Shown one piece after another: positions 47,801 through 57,145 of a DNA stretch of 64,000 nucleotides. Origin of the DNA: Anaerolineae bacterium (lineage in GTDB: Bacteria > Chloroflexota > Anaerolineae > Aggregatilineales > J027); contig JAIOHL010000207.1 in NCBI GenBank assembly GCA_019913005.1, positions 28,413 through 92,412 of the forward strand, read 5' to 3'. The first letter of the stretch is position 1. Each line of letters opens with the position of its first letter. A program made the translations under genes and the position numbers. The notes below the pieces were generated by a model. It was not told where the DNA came from. It did no database searches and was given only the letters and a program-made list of their open reading frames with translations.

Positions 47801-50800
47801 CCATATTCGCTGTCCAGATACCGTCAATCGGGTCAGGTGTACCCGTATAGGCGTAACTACAAGTAAACGCCAGAATTTCACCGGGGTCGAGGGTCGCGTT
47901 AGCAGGTGCGGTTGGGACGGGGTTATAGGCTGAACATAGGCCTCCCGGTGTCGGGCTGTTGTCCAAGATACCTGTAATCGTTTGGGCTGTCGTCCCGATA
48001 TTTTGCAGTGTGAAGTTGAACAGCACAGTCCCCGCTGGCGGATAGACCACCGGATTCGGCACTGCCGTAACATTAAACATCAAGTTTTGGCCGGGTTGAC
48101 GGACATTGACATCACGCGACACTGTTTGCGCCAGCGCCACATCGCCAACACCGTCAAATTGTGAGCCTGTCGCCGTCACCGACATCGTATAGACGGGTAC
48201 ATCTGTTGCAAACAACTCGACGTTTAAGCGTGCCGTTTCATAACATTCGCCGGGGTTAAGGCTGAAATCAAAGCCGGGTAACGTTATCGGGCCGAGATTG
48301 TCCGTCAATGTGATGCTAGTGATTGGTTGATTGTTCGGTGGTGTAGGCGTTCCGTCGGCCAAGTTACAGATGCGATAGGTAAAGGAGACAATATCGCCCA
48401 CCAGTGCATCCAATACACTCGGCGTGTTGGTCACCAACAAATTGCCATCGGGGATATAGACCGCCACTGGGCCAGCCTGTACCGTCGTCAAAACAGCGTT
48501 GACCGTTCCTGTGACCGTCACCGTATTGAGGATGGGGTTCGACGGAATTGGCGCACCAACCACATACGCGAAGGTACGAGTGATAGACTGACCCGCCGCT
48601 AGGGTTGAAGGCCAAGCCGGAGAAGTCCAAGCTGGTAAGTTTTGCAGCAATGGGTCACTTACCGTCAGCCCCGTAATCGCGTTACCACTGTCGTTAGTGA
48701 TCGTGATGGTGTAATTGACCGTTTCACCCAATGACGCATAGTTTGTATCGGCGGTCTTAGTTACAGCCAGTCCATTCGCTGAACGAGTAACCGTCCAACT
48801 GCTTTGGGCCGTTATCTGGTTGCCTTGCAAGATACCTTGGGCAATCGCGGCAAAGACCATCGTATTATCGGCAGGTGTCACCGTGTACTGGAATGTAAAC
48901 GGTGTCGAAGTCGCACCGGGGGCGAGATCAAACGCCACCGGATTCAAGAAATTGGGGCTATAGAATGGCACCCCCACGTTAATAAACGAGATTGTCTGGG
49001 TGGTGCTAAGGTTCTGTACCAAGACAGTGAAGTTCAGCAAGTCGCCAACCTGAGCGGTAGAGCGACCACTATCCTCGATAATCAGCACCGAGAGTTCACC
49101 CAGCGCTACTGGCACGGAGACAGAGTCTGAACTTGAGACCGTGAAGTTGTTGGAAGTCGCCGTTATCGTCACCGTATTGACAACATTGACCAGCGCACCA
49201 GACACCGGAGCACCTTCATAAATCCATGTGTCAGTTAGCCCCGGCCCAAGCGTGGTAGGCGCGGCGGCCCAAGCCCCTTGTAAGGTATCAGTAACCGCCA
49301 CATTGGTTACGGTAACTGTCGTCGAGGGGTTCGTGATCGTAACCTCATACCAGATGGTTCCACCGGGGCGGACTGCCGTCGGGGTATTGACCGGGCATGG
49401 ATTAAAGCTGGCGGGTGGTGTCCCAGTCCCACTGACGTCCACGCAAGCACGTTTGGTAATTTGCAGTGCTGTTGGCAGGATAATAACTTGCGTTGTATCG
49501 CTGCGAATCGGGGTGAAATTGCCTGTAGTGGCTTCTTGCCCTCGTGCATCCACCCGGTTGGTCAAAACCGCACCATCACGGGCATAGTTTGGCACCCAAG
49601 GATAAGAAGCGATAGCGAAGGTCTCACCAATGTCCAAGGCCGTAGTATCAGCCGGGTCGGTTGGGTTATCGAAAGCGTTCACCAACTGCTGCCAGTTATT
49701 GTTGTCAAAGAGCGGGTCGCGCCATTCGATCATATCTAAAGGCTCATCGCCTGTGTTCGTGACGGTGATGCCATAGTAGTAGGTGACACCCTCGTTGATA
49801 GAGGTGATGATTTGTGGGTTTGGACATACGAGTGGGTCACAGTCATATGCCTGTTTTTCGACCACGATACCCAGATTACGCACATCTACCGAGCCGCTTG
49901 TGCTGTCCACCAGTGGTCTATCTTGAACGCCGGGGTCAACAGTCGCATAAACCCGCACAGTATTGACATATTCACTGGCCGGTGCCGGATTCGGTATCTC
50001 CAACGTCACCGTAGCGCAGGCGACGTCACCCGGCTGCAACACCACCGGTAAGTTGCTGGAAGTCCCCGTCACACCGCATGAAGTCGGCGACTGATCGGTT
50101 GAATTGATGCGGACACTCGGCACTGAGAATGCAGGTGTCACCGATGGGGGCGGCGGAACGTCTACGATTTGGTCAAGCCGCAACGGTACATCACCCGTGT
50201 TTTCAGCGATGATACGATACGTGACTGTGTCACCAATGGCCGCACTACCAACACTTGGAATCTTGTCCAAGAACAAACCGGGAACCAAGATGTCCACAAT
50301 GGCGGTGTCTGAACCCTCATTGGGCAGCGGTACCAGTTGTCCACCATTGGAGATTTCCCCAATAGCAAATGCCGTATTGATATAAGGGTCAAGCGCTGGA
50401 TTGGCTCCAATTTCAGTAGCATCCGGCATCGTAATGGTGTATTGACAAACCAGCGTACCCACATTTGCCACAAGGGTCACAGGTGGGTCAGAAGGTTGAC
50501 GGAAGCATTCCGTCATCGGCATGTAGGTTCCCGGAGGCAGTCCACGATCCAGATTGTATTCCTCGTCGCGTATCTGCACATTGGCAACATCCACATCGCC
50601 AATATTCACGACAGTAACCGTGTAGATCACATTAGCACCCGCCGGGGCCGTCGCTGGGCCATCTTTAATCACCAGCAACTGCGAATCCGTAATCGCTACC
50701 GAGGCGAAAGTCTCATCCGTCGGTTGAATCGGATTACTATTGATGTCCAACAGGACATCCCAGTTTGCGGGAATCGTGGGGCTGCCATTCGCATCATAGA

Positions 50801-53800
50801 GCACTGCGCGAACACCTGCTGTGTTAATCAACGGGTTCGGGTCAATGTCCTGAACGGTGTAGAGATACCGATAGGAGGCCGATTCACCTTCAAAGAGTAC
50901 CCCCGGGCGATTGTTGTCGGGCCATGTCCACCCATAGGGATCAAGGCCATCCGCAATGTCATCGAAACGAATCGAAGGCAGCGCCGGATTACACACCGCC
51001 AAGTTCGCGGGTGGTATGTTCACGGGTGGTGTCGCCGTGTTACCACAGTAGCTGGCACCGGCCAGTGGCCCACCGAGGAGCGAGTCCCAGACGTCATCAA
51101 GCAGCAGTGTGGCATCGCGGGTGGGGTCGGTGTTCACGTTCTCAATGTAGAGCGTGTATTCAACCACATCACCGGGGAACGATACGGTTGGTGTCGCCAG
51201 TTTGAAGATCCTAACGTTCCCATCCTGAACATCTACCGTAGCAACCACCTGAAGGGTAAACGGCGTTGCAGGAGCGTTGGGGGGTGCAGGAGCTACCGAC
51301 TCGGCTGCGACCTGTAGGGTGTGAATCAGCGGATCCACCGTCCGATCAACTTGATGCGGAATACAGAGTGTCACCTGTTCGCCGGGCGCGAGTTGGCGAG
51401 ACGGCAGTTGGGTGCCTAGCTCCGTGTTAATCTGAGTCGCCAACGACACGCCGTTGTTCAAGCTCGCTTGGTCTATCACCAAGTTACGGAAATTCAGCCC
51501 CAAGCTGGTGTTTTGCAAGAGGATGCCATAGTAGATCGTTTGACCATCCGTAGCCTCTGGGGCACCATCCGGCGTACCGGGGGGTACAAGATCGGGCAGG
51601 AGAGCAGCCGGGTCAGGGTCATCAAGGAGCGTGTCAAGATCAGGGCCGTCAATGCGCGGGCACGCTGGGACGCCAAACACCACCATTTCGAGCAAGAGTT
51701 CTGGCACATCCACATTCAAGCGAATGCTGGTAGTCGAATCTGGCAGTAGTTCACCGTTAAATGAAAACACGCCGCGTGCTGTACAGTCTATGGTGATGGT
51801 CGGTTCGCTCCAACCTGCGGGAACTAGGTAGGAGACGTTGATCGAAAACTGACGATTAGCGGGTGTCAGGTCTAGCGGCGAAGGCACACCGGGAGATGAG
51901 TTGGTTAGGATTACATTCCCCGCTTCGTCCACTACGGTGAACTGGATAGCGGTGATGTCATATTCTGTGCTGCCGTTAACCAAAGTTATTAAGATGTCAA
52001 CTACGCCACCCGCAGGCACATCGGTTTGGCTGGGCACCATGATACAGGACAGCGGGCTGGCCGTTCCAATAGACGCTTCGGCGGTATTCGACAGTAATGC
52101 GTTTGGCCCAGTTGCCATCGGAACAAAGAACGTTCCGGGCGGGCCAACATTGACGGTGCCGGGGGCAGCCGAGGTCGGGCCATTCATCGGATAATAGTAG
52201 ACCGTCGCTTCGTTAGTCAGCGTCGGCGGATCGTCTGCTTGAACGATATAGTTCTGCTGGCCGTTCTGAAGCAGCAAGGCGCTGTTATCATCGCTGCCGG
52301 GGGGTTCTTCTCCCAATTCCTCCAATATGCCGGATTGACCATCTGGGCTGGTGGAAGTGAAATCCATCACCAATGGGGATTGGCTGAGAAGGTCATCCAC
52401 CACCTGCGTGACTTGCATATCCGAGACTTGACTGACATTCGTAAGCTGGATGTCATAGGTCGCCGCGTTGCCGGGGAAGACCAATGACGGGGTCACGTTC
52501 TTCTCAATCGTCACCGGATTGGGTGAGTCGAAATACCACAGAATGTCGAATTCGTCGCAGTTCGGTGGTGGATTGGCGATACTCACATGCGTTGTAAAGA
52601 AAATACGCTGTGGGTCTGTGCCATCAGGATAATCTTCTGGACGCAAAATCACGTCGTATTCATAAACCGCGAACCCATCCACAGGAATGACCCCCGGTTG
52701 GGCTGGATCATCCCAAGTAAAGGACTGCGGATAGGTTGGATAAGCAGTCGAATTGGCGGGCAAACCATTTTCACGGTTATACATCTCATCTTCCGCCGTG
52801 AGTAAGGTAATCGGCACATTGGAGATGTTGATGATAAAGAATGTAAACCGCTGGCGTTCACCCAGTGTGAATTGAGCATCGGTATCGCTAAATGGGTCAC
52901 CGGGAATATCCCCATAGAAACCCAACATCCCCAGCGGGCAGGTAATGGCAACAGTCGCGGCGGCAGTAGCGCTCACAATCAAGCCACTTTGAGCCGTCCC
53001 CGTAACCGTGACATCATTACGATAGGAGGTATCTGGGAACTGCCCACCGGGGGGATTTCGCTGATACGTCCCACTCGCCGGACTGGTCGGATTGGACGGG
53101 GCGAGCAACCGATAGAGGCCGGGTGCTACCGGGGGCACCGTTGGGTCTGTCGCATTCGTAACCAGACCCGTCCAAGAGGGGTCAATGGTGAAATTGGGAG
53201 GCTGTAATGTACTGGGGTCTAGCTCCGGTTGAATGACATCCGTAAAGCCATTCGAGGGGTTGAAATCCACGTATTGATACATGGATTGGTTATAAATCTC
53301 AACTGTGTATTCGATTGGCTCAGTCGCAACCGCACTACCGGGGCCGAGTTTCAAAGCACGCAGATGTGGCACTTCGCGGATGCCCCACGTGACCACCGAG
53401 ATCAGGCGCTGAGTTGGGTCAACCACTCGGTTTGCTACTGCCAACACCTGCATCTGGAAATCACCTGCTGGCATGGTCGTCGCATAGGTGAAGTAGCATG
53501 TCCCGGAGATGATCTCATTCGGTTGCATGGTGTTGGGGCCAGTCGGATTCGGGGTCCCACCACCGCTTAGGCCAGTGACCGTACATAATTCGTAATAGTC
53601 ATTGAAGCCAAATGCCCCGACTTGATAGTACCCCACTTGCGGTGTCGCGCTGTTTTCAAGCAGGTTGACAACGTACATATTCTCCAACACGGTGTTGGTT
53701 TCATTCTCAAAGGTAAACTGGAATGGCACATTCGCATCGCCACGCACCAAGCTAGTGATGAGGTCTTGTGGCCTGTCGGCTGGCTGCACTAGGGTATTGA

Positions 53801-56636
53801 GTGGGCCAGTCAGTGTACCGGGAAGTTCACTTGAGATAAGTGGGAATTGAAGGAGTGTCCGAAGAACGATATTCTGACCTTCAGCGTCTATACCATTCAG
53901 AATGACCTGAACTTGGAACGGATTAGTGTAATTCCCCGCATCGGCTGCAAGCAATGTCAGGTCGAAATAGTCCGTCCGCGTCTGGAAAGGTGTAAATACA
54001 CTCCCTTGATCCATAAAGTTAACGGCGTCGGTCGGGAATGCCGCATTACACGTCATCGGATAGCCACCCACGCAGTAAACCAATGGGGGTTGAATTGTAA
54101 ATTGGACACCACCCACGTTGGTCGCTACATAGGTAAAACGATACGTAATTTCAGGTGGCGGATAGAGACCATAGGCGACAATCGCATTATCACTGACCCG
54201 GCGGGCCTGAATGAATGCCGAAATTTGCACGTCTGAAATATCCACCGAAACCGTTGTGCGGTCAACCAGCGGCGTGCTCAAGACGGCACAGGTTGGGCTG
54301 CCTTGTTGTGGCGCATACATCTCAAAAACGATGTCCAGCGGGTCAGGGGTTGATGCATTCACCAAATAGGTCACGCCTGTAAAGACGGCTTGCCCAGACG
54401 GTGGCAATGTTCCTGCTGCTCCGGGCCATACAATGTTGCTTGCTGGAATCACAAAGGGATTACCCGGTGTCAACAAGCCTGTAATCGGATTACGAACATA
54501 CTGCCGAATTTCGACACCACATATGTCCAACGCCGACTCATTCGTAATTGTCCCTCTAAAATAGAGGGTATCCCCGCGTAGCGCCGCCTCTTCGGGAGGC
54601 ACTACAGTACCATCAGTAGACCGATAGCGCTCGGCTGTAATCGTTACATCGGGATTCGTGAGGTCAATAACCAACAACGCCTCAGAAAAAACCGCCGTGT
54701 TGTTGGGCCGGAAAGCCCGTACACGCACCCGTTGGAAGATAGGATCAGGCGGGAACGAGGCCGGAACTGTATAGGTGAACGTTGAGGCCGATTCACTCGG
54801 CGCATCACCATATAGACCCGGCAGAATCAGTCCAGCACCAATGACAGAATTGACATAGGTCGGCGCAGGGGCGTTTACATAGGTCGGGTAGTTAGCAACA
54901 TACTGGAGATCGTGCAGATTGATCGTACCCCGATTATCGTATAGGGTAGTGAAAACCAAGACACTACCGGGTACGGGTGGATTGGTTACTGCGTTATATG
55001 GGGTGCCATTCACCGTGTCCAAACGCAGCGAAACCTGCAAATCTTCTGAAATCACGCGAATCGAAGCAGCGGCAGTGTCCGAAACAGTGTCGTTAACTCC
55101 CGGTAGATTAAGATGAGCAGTCACCGTCACTGTATTGACCAGTGTGGATGGGTCATTCGCCCTGACCGTATAAGAAGTGGTTAGGACAATCTCTTCACCT
55201 TGCAGTGGGCCATCCCCGTCCGGGTCCTCCGCCAGCGTGGTATTCAGTGGAATCGCCAACGGCCCTGTTAGGCTGTCAATCGCCGAAATTTGATTGAGAG
55301 GAATCTCACCAGTATTGCGAATGGTGACTTCATAGGTAACCGTACCCCCAATCGAAACCCCTTGTCCCGGATTAGCGGGGGATACAATGACCTTCGTAGC
55401 CGTAACTTCAGGGATACGGAGAGTAACCGGCGGGGCTACCACATGGTAATCAGCACTAAAACCAAAAACATCGGTCAGTGTAAGATCACCTTCGAGCACA
55501 AATTGACCCGTAACAGGATCGGCCAGAGAGGTATCCATTTCCACCCTGAAATAGCAATAGTAACTGACGCCATTGCTTCCCGTTATGGGTGGTGCCAAAG
55601 CTTCATTATTGACTAAGGTGGCAGTAAAGGGATCTGGGCCATCGTACCACCCGTATGGATTTCCATCGGTAAATGTGCCAGCCCCACAGTCCGGCAACGA
55701 GGCAGGATCACCCACCATACCTGTAATATCAGTCGTTGGCAGAGGAGAGGGCGCCGATACCTGCAAAATATATTCAACAAACTCATCAGGGTTGGCAAAT
55801 ACGGGTGGGGTTTCGGTGGGTAACAAAAATGAAAAGGCCCCGCGTGGACCGCGCACTTGTACTGCAATACCTTGGTTGTTACCGGGCGCACTGATGATCT
55901 CGCTTACAGCCCCGGTACACGAGCTACCTGTGGTAGGGGTACAAGATTCCATTGTCCAAATCATCTGGAAACGGATCGCCCCGGATACGGATTGGTTCGG
56001 GTCAAAAAACATAAAACCCCACGCATTGTCACCTTGATTCAAGACACCGGGGGTTCCGCTCGACCAAACGAGGTTGGTCATCGTGTTGGTGCCAGTATTG
56101 TTCCACATCTGCAGTGACCCATCGTCGCGGTCACGGATTTCTAGTTGGCGCAGGACAACATCGTGACCGGATGCGCAATTAGCTCCAGATGTATTTTCAA
56201 TAGAGTAATACAGAACCAACCGCTCATCTAATGTAACATATGGAGGGTCACCCCTAAGGTCGGTAATATCTTGAGTGGTCCATGGGGCATCGGCTACATC
56301 ACCGTTGTCAGTGATAGCGTGAAACTGTGTAGATGGGTAGGTGCCGGGGCCTTGATCTAGGAAAACGGTGCCCTCAAAACTCACCATACATTCTACATCT
56401 GGCGGCGCATAGGGTGGCCGTCCGGGTGCTGTTGGGTCGGTGCCGCCTCCTCCTGAACTGGTTTCAAGGAGTGAGGACGAAGTGCTTTCCACAGGGTTAT
56501 CTGCGTTTGCGGCTTCCGCCTTATCCGACGTGCTAACAGGACTTAATTCCCGCGACATTAGGGAAGGCATGAAGCTCATAATCAAAGTCAGGATAATGAC
56601 CAGATGATATGTCCTATGTAGGACGCGCTTCCTCAT
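44805..56636 (-). CDS. Giant DUF11-repeat surface protein fused to LPTTG motif and C-terminal sortase domain
   Basis: 3943 residues. A signal peptide is at residues ~9-30. After a Ser/Thr/Gly-rich linker, most of the chain is a tandem array of DUF11-like beta-sandwich repeats (at least 20, recognisable by P-G-x-x-V-x-Y-x-I-x-V-x-N-x-G and V-x-V-x-D patterns). Near the end come L-P-T-T-G at 3653-3657, two hydrophobic helices (~3681-3698 and ~3705-3726) separated by Q-I-N-R-Q-R, a Pro/Thr-rich linker, and at ~3800-3943 a sortase domain: D-I-P-K-L start, H3855 in V-L-V-A-H-V, C3918 in L-L-T-C-T and R3931 in D-R-L-I-I-R-A. Topology therefore places repeats and sortase both outside. GGAG lies 9 bases before the ATG. 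Likely a cell-surface adhesin or layer protein. Confidence 0.92.
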   Translation of the reverse strand: MRKRVLHRTYHLVIILTLIMSFMPSLMSRELSPVSTSDKAEAANADNPVESTSSSLLETSSGGGGTDPTAPGRPPYAPPDVECMVSFEGTVFLDQGPGTYPSTQFHAITDNGDVADAPWTTQDITDLRGDPPYVTLDERLVLYYSIENTSGANCASGHDVVLRQLEIRDRDDGSLQMWNNTGTNTMTNLVWSSGTPGVLNQGDNAWGFMFFDPNQSVSGAIRFQMIWTMESCTPTTGSSCTGAVSEIISAPGNNQGIAVQVRGPRGAFSFLLPTETPPVFANPDEFVEYILQVSAPSPLPTTDITGMVGDPASLPDCGAGTFTDGNPYGWYDGPDPFTATLVNNEALAPPITGSNGVSYYCYFRVEMDTSLADPVTGQFVLEGDLTLTDVFGFSADYHVVAPPVTLRIPEVTATKVIVSPANPGQGVSIGGTVTYEVTIRNTGEIPLNQISAIDSLTGPLAIPLNTTLAEDPDGDGPLQGEEIVLTTSYTVRANDPSTLVNTVTVTAHLNLPGVNDTVSDTAAASIRVISEDLQVSLRLDTVNGTPYNAVTNPPVPGSVLVFTTLYDNRGTINLHDLQYVANYPTYVNAPAPTYVNSVIGAGLILPGLYGDAPSESASTFTYTVPASFPPDPIFQRVRVRAFRPNNTAVFSEALLVIDLTNPDVTITAERYRSTDGTVVPPEEAALRGDTLYFRGTITNESALDICGVEIRQYVRNPITGLLTPGNPFVIPASNIVWPGAAGTLPPSGQAVFTGVTYLVNASTPDPLDIVFEMYAPQQGSPTCAVLSTPLVDRTTVSVDISDVQISAFIQARRVSDNAIVAYGLYPPPEITYRFTYVATNVGGVQFTIQPPLVYCVGGYPMTCNAAFPTDAVNFMDQGSVFTPFQTRTDYFDLTLLAADAGNYTNPFQVQVILNGIDAEGQNIVLRTLLQFPLISSELPGTLTGPLNTLVQPADRPQDLITSLVRGDANVPFQFTFENETNTVLENMYVVNLLENSATPQVGYYQVGAFGFNDYYELCTVTGLSGGGTPNPTGPNTMQPNEIISGTCYFTYATTMPAGDFQMQVLAVANRVVDPTQRLISVVTWGIREVPHLRALKLGPGSAVATEPIEYTVEIYNQSMYQYVDFNPSNGFTDVIQPELDPSTLQPPNFTIDPSWTGLVTNATDPTVPPVAPGLYRLLAPSNPTSPASGTYQRNPPGGQFPDTSYRNDVTVTGTAQSGLIVSATAAATVAITCPLGMLGFYGDIPGDPFSDTDAQFTLGERQRFTFFIINISNVPITLLTAEDEMYNRENGLPANSTAYPTYPQSFTWDDPAQPGVIPVDGFAVYEYDVILRPEDYPDGTDPQRIFFTTHVSIANPPPNCDEFDILWYFDSPNPVTIEKNVTPSLVFPGNAATYDIQLTNVSQVSDMQVTQVVDDLLSQSPLVMDFTSTSPDGQSGILEELGEEPPGSDDNSALLLQNGQQNYIVQADDPPTLTNEATVYYYPMNGPTSAAPGTVNVGPPGTFFVPMATGPNALLSNTAEASIGTASPLSCIMVPSQTDVPAGGVVDILITLVNGSTEYDITAIQFTVVDEAGNVILTNSSPGVPSPLDLTPANRQFSINVSYLVPAGWSEPTITIDCTARGVFSFNGELLPDSTTSIRLNVDVPELLLEMVVFGVPACPRIDGPDLDTLLDDPDPAALLPDLVPPGTPDGAPEATDGQTIYYGILLQNTSLGLNFRNLVIDQASLNNGVSLATQINTELGTQLPSRQLAPGEQVTLCIPHQVDRTVDPLIHTLQVAAESVAPAPPNAPATPFTLQVVATVDVQDGNVRIFKLATPTVSFPGDVVEYTLYIENVNTDPTRDATLLLDDVWDSLLGGPLAGASYCGNTATPPVNIPPANLAVCNPALPSIRFDDIADGLDPYGWTWPDNNRPGVLFEGESASYRYLYTVQDIDPNPLINTAGVRAVLYDANGSPTIPANWDVLLDINSNPIQPTDETFASVAITDSQLLVIKDGPATAPAGANVIYTVTVVNIGDVDVANVQIRDEEYNLDRGLPPGTYMPMTECFRQPSDPPVTLVANVGTLVCQYTITMPDATEIGANPALDPYINTAFAIGEISNGGQLVPLPNEGSDTAIVDILVPGLFLDKIPSVGSAAIGDTVTYRIIAENTGDVPLRLDQIVDVPPPPSVTPAFSVPSVRINSTDQSPTSCGVTGTSSNLPVVLQPGDVACATVTLEIPNPAPASEYVNTVRVYATVDPGVQDRPLVDSTSGSVDVRNLGIVVEKQAYDCDPLVCPNPQIITSINEGVTYYYGITVTNTGDEPLDMIEWRDPLFDNNNWQQLVNAFDNPTDPADTTALDIGETFAIASYPWVPNYARDGAVLTNRVDARGQEATTGNFTPIRSDTTQVIILPTALQITKRACVDVSGTGTPPASFNPCPVNTPTAVRPGGTIWYEVTITNPSTTVTVTNVAVTDTLQGAWAAAPTTLGPGLTDTWIYEGAPVSGALVNVVNTVTITATSNNFTVSSSDSVSVPVALGELSVLIIEDSGRSTAQVGDLLNFTVLVQNLSTTQTISFINVGVPFYSPNFLNPVAFDLAPGATSTPFTFQYTVTPADNTMVFAAIAQGILQGNQITAQSSWTVTRSANGLAVTKTADTNYASLGETVNYTITITNDSGNAITGLTVSDPLLQNLPAWTSPAWPSTLAAGQSITRTFAYVVGAPIPSNPILNTVTVTGTVNAVLTTVQAGPVAVYIPDGNLLVTNTPSVLDALVGDIVSFTYRICNLADGTPTPPNNQPITSITLTDNLGPITLPGFDFSLNPGECYETARLNVELFATDVPVYTMSVTATGSQFDGVGDVALAQTVSRDVNVRQPGQNLMFNVTAVPNPVVYPPAGTVLFNFTLQNIGTTAQTITGILDNSPTPGGLCSAYNPVPTAPANATLDPGEILAFTCSYAYTGTPDPIDGIWTANMASGDTATATISIPVVSDPTAAIIISQVETNPTVGVPGGLVTYTYHVRNVSGATVLDVRLDHDPANDLQCAWSPVDFGSNPLWLGTASLAVAAEMTAQATCDISTTAAPGSTATHVIEAYIGAAVTPVDTATINTLIQPPLTVSAPTSAFTANPGTNIAAWRVGTGYAVNISFDITNTSNSLQITGIVPEMLVDGAVVCAGGFQYSLPANPNPITFNGTLNPNATIRVTCLNYMPTVALMPMATVDVAATGFVQGVSVSDDATADFPVYNLGFTIELTADPTAADIGGTVNFTLTLTNTGTSPLFLPPANQDPVTSGRLDNPTAPDVLGDLYAALNTVCFSSGSLAPGATCTLAFNDPALTNDELTYIIDQTDPATITFLVGITLWSDQPVAPATAPAFEIANQDTVEITVNQPVVPAINAFGLAANPNPGAVGNQIVFTASIQNSGTQVLTNLTATLQLTQLSFTNAVGDNGGIVLTGGHNQTPLPTITMVINDADGTLNPGEVATATGYWVADRVGSFRATLTATGRAGTTQATATDTELLEFRINSSVIATATPITPGAITPTATTATTDPDGNPLDPNALDPTITKTVTPESALPGQDVTYTVTITNGSTTAMANVTVTDNMPLELTINNATTSVGASVVSGQLITVTTGQLNPGQRITVVIIARVNDDVSIPSLITNDACAAVTGRTQVCASVELPIGADAEALPTTGQGEPESADLDIATQGVAGVANRPFGVAPLLMLGLLALLSTGQINRQRWLLGGLAVLIIATIAGALVLVGSGDEQDDTTGTPQVVLPPGVTPTASPTLDRAPTLTPLATEESLESPVAPTPLDAPPTLRPSPTPYIPPTPSGDRRIDIPKLNFTDPVPIVELSYSEAAWDVSNLGHSVGWLEKTTWMAPTWGNTVLVAHVQLANDDPGPFKRLNELEVGDDIYVYDGPYKYAFRVTEVTTVNATAIEVTHPTVDPVLTLLTCTNWDFARGVYADRLIIRAEPLLNVN
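44808..45239 (-). other. Sortase domain of the giant protein
   Basis: Residues ~3800-3943. It has the usual order of sortase elements: I-P-K-L start strand, the catalytic His (H3855) followed by a G-P-F-x-x-L-N-E-L-x-V-G-D segment, catalytic Cys (C3918) in T-L-L-T-C-T, and Arg (R3931) 13 residues later. In most sortases the His is preceded by Gly; here it is Ala (A-H). Class E or D is suggested but not decided by sight. Confidence 0.85.
45666..45680 (-). other. Internal LPTTG sorting-signal-like motif
   Basis: The codons TTA CCC ACG ACA GGG encode L-P-T-T-G, residues 3653-3657, 23 residues before the first hydrophobic helix and ~145 before the sortase domain. It fits the LPXTG consensus of sortase substrates, with helix and a basic stretch (N-R-Q-R) behind it, but lies in the same polypeptide as a sortase. 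Confidence 0.7.
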
Positions 56637-56715
56637 AAGTGCTTTCTCCGATGGTTATTCGCCATATGGCGGTCTGCCGATGAAATATCCTAGAGCGAAG
56701 CAGAAAACAATGAAT

Positions 56716-56740
56716 AAGAATCGAACTATTAACGATTCTT
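56716..56740. promoter_or_regulatory. Inverted repeat upstream of the giant gene (1)
   Basis: AAGAATCG and CGATTCTT are perfect 8-bp arms around a 9-base spacer, ~80 bases before the giant gene start. A candidate operator or leader hairpin. Confidence 0.4.
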
Positions 56741-56784
56741 CGCCCAAGAATTAAGTAGACTCTCATCCAATCTTCATTATAAAC

Positions 56785-56802
56785 GCGAATTGAACGATTC
56801 GC
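56785..56802. promoter_or_regulatory. Inverted repeat upstream of the giant gene (2)
   Basis: GCGAAT and ATTCGC form perfect 6-bp arms around 6 bases. It lies just upstream of the minus-strand TATAAT at 56781-56776, where a regulator would contact the promoter. It shares the GATTC element with the first repeat. Confidence 0.35.
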
Positions 56803-57087
56803 TGTTTTAGAATTGTTTTAGGCGACTTGTTAAGCAATGTCAAATGTTAAGTTTTTGTTCTGCCGTGTATAGAATTTTCTAACAATTGAATCAAAATGGC
56901 TCTAAATAGAGCCGAACACATGTTTCAAATATTCCTTAATGCGATTCCGAATTTTGTAAATTTTTATTCTGCACGCAAGATAGTTACAATCCTCACGTCG
57001 GGATGGGAAGGTGAGAGATTCAATAGTCAAGCAACCCTCCCAAATATCCAGTGGTAAATACTGTAACATTTCCGCAAGGCCACAAGA

Positions 57088-57111
57088 CTAATCTACATCC
57101 TAGTAGATTAG
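57088..57111 (+). promoter_or_regulatory. Leader stem-loop upstream of the second binding-protein gene
   Basis: CTAATCTAC and GTAGATTAG form a perfect 9-bp stem with a 6-nt loop, 34 bases before the ATG. It lacks a T run, so it is more likely an mRNA leader structure than a terminator. Confidence 0.45.
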
Positions 57112-57145
57112 GCCCTACCCATCAGATTCCAAGAAAGGGATTCGC

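Larger units (their letters stand above)
56637..57145. other. Intergenic region between the giant gene and the second importer operon
   Basis: 509 bases, AT-rich, with genes pointing away on both sides. Contents: two inverted repeats with CGATTC-type arms (see entries), a minus-strand TATAAT at 56781-56776 that may belong to the giant gene, and a perfect stem-loop at 57088-57111 in the probable leader of the plus-strand gene. No RNA gene was recognised. Confidence 0.55.

Noticed and set aside
50337..51317. A 326-codon open frame on the plus strand, opposite the giant gene
   Set aside because: It is one of many plus-strand open frames opposite the giant gene; composition is Arg/His-rich with no recognisable domain or signal, as expected for antisense of Thr/Pro/Val-rich codons.
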